A DNA stretch of 14,435 bases from CAZDML01 sp964506645 (GTDB taxonomy: Bacteria > Elusimicrobiota > Elusimicrobia > 2-01-FULL-59-12), in contig CAZDML010000047.1 in the NCBI GenBank assembly GCA_964506645.1, forward strand, positions 1 through 14,435, given 5' to 3'. The position numbers were made by a program, and so were the translations under genes. Every line of letters starts with the position of its first letter. Within the stretch, counting starts at the first letter, position 1. The notes beneath the pieces were generated by a model that was not told where the DNA came from, searched no databases, and saw only the letters and a program-made list of their open reading frames with translations. Below, piece after piece: positions 7,198 to 13,619 of this stretch.

Positions 7198-8349
7198 TCC
7201 CTTATGGGCGCCAAACCATCGAAGAGGACGATATTCAAGCCGTTGTTGAGGCGCTTCGTTCCGATTGGTTAACGCAGGGGCCGCGTATCGATTCCTTCGA
7301 AAAGGCATTGGCGGCTTATGCTGGCGCTCCGTACGCTGTGGTGTTCTCAAATGGCACGCTTGCTCTCCAAGCGGCTTATGCCGCCGCCGATCTTAAAGCG
7401 GGGGATGAACTGATCACAACGCCGCTCACCTTTGCGGCGACGAGCAATGCGGCGCTTTGGTTGGGTGTGAAGCCTGTTTTTTGTGATGTCGATCCGCAGA
7501 CGGGAAATNNNNNNNNNNAGCACGATCGAGTCTTTAATCACGGCAAAGACCAAAGCCATCGCCCCAGTGGATTTTGCCGGCCACCCGGTCGCGCTTGATG
7601 AAATCCGCACTCTTGCGAAAAAGAAAAACCTCGTGGTGATTGAAGATGCCTGTCATGCACTGGGAGCGTCGTATAAAGGTCATAAGCTTGGCGGGATCTC
7701 GGATATGACGGTCTTCAGTTTCCATCCCGTGAAATCGATCACAACCGGCGAAGGCGGCGCGGTGCTCACCACAGAAAAGAAATTTTATGAGAAGCTGCGT
7801 CGCTTCCGGCATCACGGCATTACCAAAGAAGGATTGAAGCGATCTGGATATGGACCTTGGTATTACGAAGTACAGGATTTAGGAACGAACGGCCGCCTCA
7901 CCGATTTCCAGTGCGCACTCGGTCTTTCTCAGCTGAAGAAACTGGACCGTTTCGTTCAGGCACGACAACGGTTAGCCAATCGGTATCGCGAAGCGTTTAA
8001 GAGCTGGTCGGATATTCGCATGGTACTGCCGGATTCCAAAGATCAGTCCGCGTGGCATTTAGCCGTCATTCTTTTGCAGGGGGATCTCTTTAAAAAGCGC
8101 GATACCATCATGCAGAAGTTGCAGCAGAACGGCGTCGGCACGCAGGTGCATTATGGCCCGGTTCATCATCATCCCTACTATGAGCAGCTCGGGTATTCCG
8201 AGCGTCTGTGCTCGAATGCCTCCGATTTTAGCGCGCGCGCTATTTCATTGCCCTTGTATCCGACACTCTCGGATGCCGATCAAGACACGGTCATTGCTCA
8301 ATTGAAGGCGGTTCTTTCGGAGGTCCATGAAGGCAGTTATTCTCGCTGA
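7194..8349 (+). CDS. pseC: UDP-4-amino-4,6-dideoxy-N-acetyl-L-altrosamine transaminase, split by a scaffold gap
   Basis: A DegT/DnrJ/EryC1/StrS-family PLP aminotransferase acting on the PseB product with glutamate as amino donor. The first 105 residues run from MIPYGRQTIEEDD through FSNGTLALQAAY (51-62) to CDVDPQTGN; then come ten Ns and 276 more residues in a different nominal frame. The second part has VIEDACHALGASY (PLP-contacting Asp) and FSFHPVKSITTGEGG with the Schiff-base Lys, about residue 180 of the whole, and the PseC-typical WYYEVQDLG. Total length near 384 fits PseC. Both halves sit on codon boundaries, so the gene is intact if the real gap is 9 or 12 bases; the frame change is an artefact of the gap length. 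ATG 7194 overlaps the pseB stop by four bases and matches the family N-terminus better than ATG 7143. Confidence 0.92.
7509..7518. other. Assembly gap (10 N) inside pseC
   Basis: Ten Ns interrupt pseC. Reading in from the left ends on a complete codon (AAT, 7506-7508) and reading on from the right begins a codon at 7519. The family alignment expects about three or four residues between DPQTGN and STIESL, so the true gap is probably 9 or 12 bases. Confidence 0.95.
8319..8323 (+). promoter_or_regulatory. Shine-Dalgarno-like GGAGG before pseG
   Basis: GGAGG ends only three bases before ATG 8327, closer than usual, inside the pseC coding end. With the 23-base overlap of pseC and pseG it supports this start. 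Confidence 0.45.
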
Positions 8350-9292
8350 CGCCGGGCCGAAGGTTGGGCTCGGACATTTGGGCCGCTGCATGGCCATTGC
8401 GCAAGCGCTTCATAAAGAAGGGTCGGTCAAAGCGGGATTCGTGCTTCGAGATACGTCGTTTTCCCGGTGGGTCAAACGTCGTGGATTTTCAGTCGTGCCG
8501 GAATCGTCATCACGGTTCGATTTGGCCATCATCGATTCGTATCGGGTGAGCGATACGCAGTGGAAAGAATGGCGAAAGCGGTGCGATGTACTCGTCACGA
8601 TCGATGATCTGGGTCGCCTGCGAAAAGGGTGTGATTGGCTGATTAATAGTTCTGTTTTAGCTAAGCGCCAGTATAAAGCGAAGTTACCGGCGCGTCGGTG
8701 TTTGCTCGGCCCCAAGTTTCATCCGCTGCGTCAGGAGTTCTGGGGAAGCCCTAAGCGTCGTGCCCCGCGGCAGCAGGTGCACCATATCTTGATTATCTTG
8801 GGTGGCGGCGATGCTTTTGCCAGGATTCGTACTCAAATTTTGAATGTCGTCCGTCGTGCGGCGCCGGGCGTTCAGCTCCATGTGGTGGTCGGGCCTTCTG
8901 AAAAAGTGAAAGGGTCGTATCCGACGCAGGTGAAATTTCATTCGTCGCCGTCCAATATGCGGCCTCTTATGGAACTTTGTGATATCGCAATCTCGGGCGC
9001 AGGACAAACTCTTTACGAGTTGGCCTATGTGGGAGTTCCCACGATTGCTGTACAGTTGGTCGATAATCAGCAGGCCAACGTGGATGGTCTCACCGCCGCA
9101 AAAGCAATTCGCTTGGCGGGGGCTCTTTCGGACAAACAGTGGCCCAAACGTCTGGAAAAACAGCTTTGTCACATAATTCAAAATCGTAGTGAACGATTAC
9201 GTCTGGCTCGCGCCGGACAACGACTCATCGACGGCCAAGGCGCTTTGCGCATTGCCCGCGGACTCCTGGGGAGGAAAAGACATGGACGCTAA
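8327..9292 (+). CDS. pseG: UDP-2,4-diacetamido-2,4,6-trideoxy-beta-L-altropyranose hydrolase
   Basis: A 321-residue GT-B-fold, MurG-like hydrolase that removes UDP from the diacylamino-trideoxy-altrose before PseI acts. VGLGHLGRCMAIAQAL holds H17, the same position as the catalytic His of Campylobacter PseG. The C-terminal nucleotide-binding half has LIILGGGDAF (about 154-163) and SGAGQTLYELAYVGVPT (about 222-238), both typical of PseG. The protein begins directly with the first beta strand, as the family does. It overlaps pseC by 23 bases and the amidotransferase by 11 bases. No GNAT acetyltransferase (PseH) is fused or adjacent. Since PseF often lies near PseG, the direct pseC-pseG overlap shows a rearranged gene order. 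Confidence 0.93.
   Translation: MKAVILADAGPKVGLGHLGRCMAIAQALHKEGSVKAGFVLRDTSFSRWVKRRGFSVVPESSSRFDLAIIDSYRVSDTQWKEWRKRCDVLVTIDDLGRLRKGCDWLINSSVLAKRQYKAKLPARRCLLGPKFHPLRQEFWGSPKRRAPRQQVHHILIILGGGDAFARIRTQILNVVRRAAPGVQLHVVVGPSEKVKGSYPTQVKFHSSPSNMRPLMELCDIAISGAGQTLYELAYVGVPTIAVQLVDNQQANVDGLTAAKAIRLAGALSDKQWPKRLEKQLCHIIQNRSERLRLARAGQRLIDGQGALRIARGLLGRKRHGR
9268..9274 (+). promoter_or_regulatory. Shine-Dalgarno sequence of the amidotransferase gene
   Basis: GGGGAGG seven bases before ATG 9282, the best ribosome binding site in the window. It decides the start in favour of 9282 over an upstream in-frame GTG at 9189. Confidence 0.75.
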
Positions 9293-10490
9293 GAAACCGA
9301 TTCGTTATTGCGCACGTTGTGTGATGCCGGAAACAAAGCCGGATCTCTTCATCGATGCGGAAGGCGTGTGTAGCGCATGCCGCTATATGGAACGCCGCAA
9401 GGAAGTGGATTGGGATGCGCGCAAGAAAGAACTGAAACAGATTTTGGAACGCTACAGTTCCAAGAATGGCAACAACTACGACTGTCTTGTCCCCGTAAGC
9501 GGCGGCAAAGACAGCACGTTCCAGGTCATCCGCATGCTGGAGTTGGGGATGAATCCGCTCTGCGTCACCGGTATGACTGATAAACTCTCCGACATTGGTC
9601 GTCGCAATATTGAAGTGTTAAAGAATCTGGGCGTCGATTACATTGAAGTCACGATGAACCCGGTGGTTCGCCGCCGTGTCAATCGCTTGGCGCTTCGCCA
9701 GGTGGGGGATATTTCGTGGCCGGAACATATTGCCATCTTTACAATTCCCGTGCGTATGGCGGTCGCACTCAATGTGCCTCTCTTAATTTGGGGTGAAAAT
9801 TCTCAGAACGAATACGGAGGGCCTGCCGGGGCTGCGGAAAATAACGTCCTCTCGCGCCGCTGGCTGGAAGAATTCGGAGGTCTCTTAGGTCTGCGCGTCT
9901 CCGATCTTATCGGTCAGGAAGGGATTACGGCCAAGAATCTGATCCAGTATACGTATCCTTCGGATGAAGATTTGAAGCGCGTTGGCGTGACGGGTCTTTT
10001 CCTCGGATATTACATGCCGTGGGATGGATACCAGAACGCGCTCTATGCGCAAGCCCACGGTTTCGAGTCCTACCACAAGACGGTGGAAGGGTCGCTCGTG
10101 AACTACGAAAACCTCGATAACTGTCAGACCGGTATTCACGATTACTTCAAGTTCCTGAAATACGGTTTCGGCCGTGCGACGGACTTGGCCTGCCTTCACA
10201 TCCGCCGCGGTCGTCTTTCCCGCGAGGATGCAATGCGCTTGATCAAAATGCACGATGGAAAATTCCCGTCCTCCTACTTGGGATGTCCGCTCGAAACAAT
10301 TCTTAAAGACATTGATATGACGATGGATGAGTTCGTCAAAATCTGCGATCGGTTCACAAACAAAAAACTCTTTGTTTGTGATGCCCGCGGCAACCTAGTC
10401 AAAGATAAAGATGGGAATCTCACCAAGATCAATTACGACAACGAAACAGGGTCGCCGGCTGCCACGACCACGGTAGGCACCTCGGCCTAA
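9282..10490 (+). CDS. pseA: N-acetyl sugar amidotransferase (PseA/WbpG type)
   Basis: A 402-residue ATP-dependent amidotransferase that converts a sugar N-acetyl (or other acyl) amide into an amidine, using ammonia from a HisH/HisF pair. The N-terminus has two CxxC pairs (C10/C13 in YCARC, C30/C33 in VCSAC), probably a zinc site. The PP-loop VSGGKDSTF (72-80) binds ATP as in N-type ATP pyrophosphatases. A central IWGENSQNEYGGP and the C-terminal FGRATDLACLHIRRG are family features. Residues after about 370 form a polar, repetitive tail (GNLVKDKDGNLTK, then Ala/Thr-rich). It is followed at once by hisH and hisF homologues, the arrangement known from the Pseudomonas wbpG-hisH2-hisF2 and Campylobacter flagellin glycosylation loci. 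The pseA symbol is by context; whether the target is a pseudaminic acid derivative or another sugar is inferred. Confidence 0.87.
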   Translation: MDAKKPIRYCARCVMPETKPDLFIDAEGVCSACRYMERRKEVDWDARKKELKQILERYSSKNGNNYDCLVPVSGGKDSTFQVIRMLELGMNPLCVTGMTDKLSDIGRRNIEVLKNLGVDYIEVTMNPVVRRRVNRLALRQVGDISWPEHIAIFTIPVRMAVALNVPLLIWGENSQNEYGGPAGAAENNVLSRRWLEEFGGLLGLRVSDLIGQEGITAKNLIQYTYPSDEDLKRVGVTGLFLGYYMPWDGYQNALYAQAHGFESYHKTVEGSLVNYENLDNCQTGIHDYFKFLKYGFGRATDLACLHIRRGRLSREDAMRLIKMHDGKFPSSYLGCPLETILKDIDMTMDEFVKICDRFTNKKLFVCDARGNLVKDKDGNLTKINYDNETGSPAATTTVGTSA

Positions 10491-11107
10491 TGAAGCGCGT
10501 CGTCGTCATCGACTACGGAATGGGGAACCTCGATTCCGTACGACGTGGCATTGAAGAATGCGGCGGTGACGTGCAGGTGTCGGATCAGCCTGCTGCACTG
10601 CATGAAGCCGATGCGATTATTCTTCCTGGTGTTGGTTCTTTTACCGACGGCATGCGTCACCTGCGAGAACGAGGATGGATCGACGTGATGAATGAACAAG
10701 TGCAGGAGAAACAAATTCCTTTCTTGGGGATTTGTCTGGGCATGCAGTTGATGGCGTCGAAAGGCTATGAAGGGGGCGAAACCCCAGGGCTGAATTGGAT
10801 TCCAGGCGAAGTGAAGCGCTTTATACCGCAGCAGGCCTCCGAACGGGTTCCTCACATCGGCTGGAACGAAGTCCATCCGGTTCGGCAGACCCCATTGCTC
10901 CAGGATATTGAGCCGGGCCGCGATTTTTATTTCGTTCATAGTTATAACGTGCATTGTGAAAATCGAGACGATGTGGTCGCAGAAACCCCGTATTGCGGCA
11001 AATTTGTCTCCGTGATCGGTCGAGACAACTTTTTCGGTGTGCAGTTTCATCCCGAGAAGAGCCAGAAGTTTGGACTTCAAATTTTGAAGAACTTTTTATC
11101 ACTCTAA
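10490..11107 (+). CDS. hisH: HisH-like glutamine amidotransferase serving the sugar amidotransferase
   Basis: A 205-residue class I glutamine amidotransferase. The nucleophile C82 lies in FLGICLGMQLM; H187 and E189 in FHPEKS complete the triad. IDYGMGNLDSV (7-17) and PGVGSF (46-51) are HisH hallmarks. It hydrolyses glutamine to glutamate and ammonia, which passes through the HisF partner. The start overlaps the stop of the amidotransferase gene by one base (TAATG), and hisF follows three bases after its stop. Lying outside any histidine operon and next to a WbpG-type enzyme, it is most likely the HisH2/PtmG-associated type that feeds amidine formation, not histidine synthesis. Sequence alone does not exclude a second role. 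Confidence 0.9.
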   Translation: MKRVVVIDYGMGNLDSVRRGIEECGGDVQVSDQPAALHEADAIILPGVGSFTDGMRHLRERGWIDVMNEQVQEKQIPFLGICLGMQLMASKGYEGGETPGLNWIPGEVKRFIPQQASERVPHIGWNEVHPVRQTPLLQDIEPGRDFYFVHSYNVHCENRDDVVAETPYCGKFVSVIGRDNFFGVQFHPEKSQKFGLQILKNFLSL

Positions 11108-11110
11108 GCC

Positions 11111-11899
11111 ATGCTTAAAGTACGCGTGATGCCGACGTTGTTGTTTAAAGGAATGGGCCTCGTGAAAGGGGTTCGTTTTGACAGCTGGCGCCGCGTCGGC
11201 AGTGCGATGCAGTCCATTAAGGTCTACAACATGCGCGAAGTCGATGAATTGGTGTTTCTGGATATCAGTGCGACCCAAGAATGGCGGGAACCGGATTACG
11301 AAATGATCGACGAGTTGGCCGATGAATGCTTTATGCCGCTCACCGTGGGCGGAGGAATCCGTACGATTGAACATGTGCAACGACTCTTGCAGGTGGGTGC
11401 CGATAAGGTGGCGATTAATACGGCGGCTGTTGAAAATAAAAAGATTATTAAAGATGTGGCGCAGCGCTTTGGCTCGCAATGCGCTGTGGTATCGATTGAT
11501 TTTAAGAAGAATGAAAAAGGGGTTTACGAAGTGTGTACCCATTCCGGCACTCGGCCAACCGGGCTTGATCCCGTTCAATTTGCCAAAGAGGCTGAAGCCA
11601 TGGGGGCGGGGGAAATTCTGCTCACCTCAGTGGATTTGGACGGCACCATGACTCATTACGATTTAGAAATGACGCGACGCGTGAGTGAAGCGGTAAAGAT
11701 TCCCGTGATTGCTTCCGGTGGAGCGTCCTCGTACGAAGACATGTATGAAGCGCTGACCAAGGGAAAAGCCTCGGCCGTTGCAGCAGCGAGTATATTTCAC
11801 TTTACTCAGCAAACACCGCTGGAAGCTAAAGCACTGCTCGCAGAACGCGGTATTCCTGTTCGCGCCTCAGCACCAGGAACGATAACAATTCCCGCATGA
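11111..11899 (+). CDS. hisF: HisF-like ammonia-channel subunit, cyclase Asp lost
   Basis: A 262-residue TIM-barrel protein of the HisA/HisF family. It keeps D130 (VSIDFKK), LTVGGGIRT (77-85), GADKVAINTAA (96-106), EILLTSVDLDGT (168-179) and IASGGASS. The N-terminus reads VRVMPTLLFKG, where histidine-pathway HisF has LDVKxG: the catalytic acid D11 is Leu here at the same numbering. Loss of this Asp is expected to abolish imidazole glycerol phosphate cyclase activity while leaving the ammonia tunnel and HisH docking surface. It is therefore probably the HisF2 type that hands HisH-derived ammonia to the amidotransferase encoded two genes upstream. It starts three bases after hisH and overlaps the next gene by four bases. 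Annotation as a histidine biosynthesis gene would be misleading. Confidence 0.9.
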   Translation: MLKVRVMPTLLFKGMGLVKGVRFDSWRRVGSAMQSIKVYNMREVDELVFLDISATQEWREPDYEMIDELADECFMPLTVGGGIRTIEHVQRLLQVGADKVAINTAAVENKKIIKDVAQRFGSQCAVVSIDFKKNEKGVYEVCTHSGTRPTGLDPVQFAKEAEAMGAGEILLTSVDLDGTMTHYDLEMTRRVSEAVKIPVIASGGASSYEDMYEALTKGKASAVAAASIFHFTQQTPLEAKALLAERGIPVRASAPGTITIPA

Positions 11900-12645
11900 A
11901 GACAGTCGCTACCATCGAAGCACGTATGACTTCGTCCCGCTTGCCAGGCAAGGTCCTAATGAGCGCGGGGGGGAAACCGCTTTTGCAAATCTTAATCGAA
12001 CGTCTTCGCCGAGCGTCGCGTATTGACGCCATCGTCGTCGCTACGACCGTTAACGAAACGGATGACCCGATTGCTACGCTCGCGCGGAAATGTGGCGTCG
12101 GGATTCACCGTGGCAGCGAAGAGGATGTGTTGCAGCGCGTTTGTGGGGCATTACGGGAAGCCTACGCCGACGTTTGTGTCGAGATTACAGGGGATTGTCC
12201 GCTCATTGACCCAAAGATTGTGGATGAAGCGGTGGACGCATTCTTTGCGACTCGGAGTCAGCATCCCTACGTCAGTAATTCCGATCCCCAGCGTTCCGTG
12301 CCAGCGGGACTCGACGTGCAAGTGTTCGAAACGTCGGCACTGTATGAACTCGATCGTCTAACGACCGATGCGCTCGACCGAGAACATGTGTCCTATGGTT
12401 TTTATCGTCACGAGGCCGGCAATCGTTGGAAACCCCGTTTTCTTAAGCATGCGTTATCGAAAGGTGGCGAGGATGTTCTGGTCACCTTGGATTATCGTGA
12501 GGATTACGAATTGATTAAGCAAATTTATGAAAGTCTTTCGCCATCGCAGCCTGATTTCGGCGCACGCGAGATTATTGAATGGGTGCGAAAGCATCCCAAG
12601 GCTTACGAACCCTGCCAGCGTGTACGGCAGATCACCGCTGTATGA
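11896..12645 (+). CDS. SpsF-like cytidylyltransferase, candidate CMP-pseudaminic acid synthetase
   Basis: A 249-residue nucleotidyltransferase of the SpsF/CMP-Kdo synthetase-like family. The CTP-binding signature is ATIEARMTSSRLPGKVL (5-21); a middle ITGDCPLID (97-105) and LTTDALDREHVSYGFYRH near residues 153-170 follow family order. No canonical PseF (NeuA-like, starting with a PARGGSK motif) is seen in the window, so this protein is the best candidate for activating the nonulosonic acid to its CMP form, as its homologue SpsF does beside NeuB- and PseG-like SpsE and SpsG in Bacillus. It might instead activate a different acid made by the two distal genes. It overlaps hisF and the oxidoreductase by four bases each. 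Family call firm, substrate inferred. Confidence 0.82.
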   Translation: MKTVATIEARMTSSRLPGKVLMSAGGKPLLQILIERLRRASRIDAIVVATTVNETDDPIATLARKCGVGIHRGSEEDVLQRVCGALREAYADVCVEITGDCPLIDPKIVDEAVDAFFATRSQHPYVSNSDPQRSVPAGLDVQVFETSALYELDRLTTDALDREHVSYGFYRHEAGNRWKPRFLKHALSKGGEDVLVTLDYREDYELIKQIYESLSPSQPDFGAREIIEWVRKHPKAYEPCQRVRQITAV

Positions 12646-13619
12646 CAGCGTTACGCGTTGGTATCGTGGGCGCTGGGAATATGGCACAGGGGTATGATGG
12701 CCCAAAGGATTCGCATGTGCTGACTTTGGCGCATGCCATCCAAAAATGCAAAGCCTTTACCTTGGGCGGATTCTTTGATGTGGACCCAAAAATTGCAGAG
12801 GCAGCCGAGAAAAAATGGGGCTGTCCAATCAGCGCACGCGATCGCAAGACTTGGTTTAGTGCAGGCTGGGATGTTTTTTGTATCGCGTCTCCAACGGCAC
12901 AGCATGCGCAGGATTTGCGAGATGCTTTGGCGGCCCGACCCAAAGCGATCTGGATAGAAAAACCGCTTACAGACAATGATCAAGAAAGCGCCGACCTTCT
13001 TCAGAAAGCTGATGACGCTAACATCACTCTTGTAGTCGATTTCCCAAGACGCTGGCATTCCGGTGTCAAAGCGGTGCGCGAGATGATTCAAAATGAAAAC
13101 CTCGGAACACCCACGTCCGCCTTGTTTGTGTATTCGGGAGGTGCCCGGCACAATGCCAGCCATATGCTCGATCTTTTTACGTATTGGTGGGGTACGGAAT
13201 GGGCCGTACAGGCTTCGACGCATCATGGAAAGACCTGTATGCTAAGTTTAAAAAAGGAGAACGAAACTATCGAAGCCAGTTTTGTGGATCTCTCTGCAAG
13301 CTCTCACTATGTTTGGGAAATGCATGTGTACTGTACAAAGGGGAAAATTGAATTGGTCCAAAGCCCAGAAGTGTTAACCGTTTATCAGCCAGCGTTGCAT
13401 CCGCGCTATACCCGTACGCAGGTTCTTACGCCGCTAGCCCGTTTTAACATCGAAGAGGAGCCTATGCTTGAACGCGGGTTTGAAGTGCTCGCCGGGGTTA
13501 TCGCGGAGTCATCCCGAAGTCGCGTACCCATCAGCGAAGAACAAGCGAAACAACAGTGGATGTCGCAGGTCTTTGAAGCGATCGAAAAACAAAAAGCATC
13601 GGCGGGAGTGAAATCATGA
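12642..13619 (+). CDS. Gfo/Idh/MocA-family sugar oxidoreductase
   Basis: A 325-residue NAD(P)-dependent oxidoreductase. The Rossmann GIVGAGNMAQGYD (7-19) starts the protein, followed by VFCIASPTAQHAQ (78-90) and the catalytic-loop IWIEKPLT (103-110) with the family's K107 in EKP; the C-terminal alpha/beta domain begins near DFPRRWHSGV. Such enzymes oxidise or reduce a sugar hydroxyl or keto group, often to prepare a position for transamination. ATG 12642 overlaps the previous stop by four bases and lies directly before the Rossmann strand, so it is preferred to ATG 12579. The four-base overlap with the following aminotransferase gene suggests the two act one after the other, making a keto sugar and then an amino sugar. 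The substrate is unknown. Confidence 0.85.
   Translation: MTALRVGIVGAGNMAQGYDGPKDSHVLTLAHAIQKCKAFTLGGFFDVDPKIAEAAEKKWGCPISARDRKTWFSAGWDVFCIASPTAQHAQDLRDALAARPKAIWIEKPLTDNDQESADLLQKADDANITLVVDFPRRWHSGVKAVREMIQNENLGTPTSALFVYSGGARHNASHMLDLFTYWWGTEWAVQASTHHGKTCMLSLKKENETIEASFVDLSASSHYVWEMHVYCTKGKIELVQSPEVLTVYQPALHPRYTRTQVLTPLARFNIEEEPMLERGFEVLAGVIAESSRSRVPISEEQAKQQWMSQVFEAIEKQKASAGVKS
13604..13608 (+). promoter_or_regulatory. Shine-Dalgarno sequence of the distal aminotransferase
   Basis: GGGAG seven bases before ATG 13616, inside the end of the oxidoreductase gene. It supports the start of the truncated downstream gene. Confidence 0.5.

Noticed and set aside
6214..7350. A 378-codon open frame on the minus strand, longer than pseB itself
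   Set aside because: It lies antisense to pseB and the start of pseC, whose motifs are unmistakable. Its product is rich in Arg, His and Phe with no recognisable domain, as expected of a mirror frame in well-biased coding DNA.
8684..9181. A 165-codon open frame on the minus strand
   Set aside because: It is antisense to pseG and has shadow-like composition without motifs.
9189..9281. Longer GTG start for the amidotransferase
   Set aside because: The extra 31 residues are the out-of-frame shadow of the pseG end. ATG 9282 has a strong Shine-Dalgarno sequence and leads straight into the conserved CxxC region.
10487..11080. A 197-codon open frame on the minus strand
   Set aside because: It is antisense to hisH, which has a full catalytic triad; no family features are seen.
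10490..11899. A histidine biosynthesis cluster
   Set aside because: Only hisH and hisF homologues are present, HisF lacks Asp11, and they follow a WbpG-type amidotransferase in a glycan operon.
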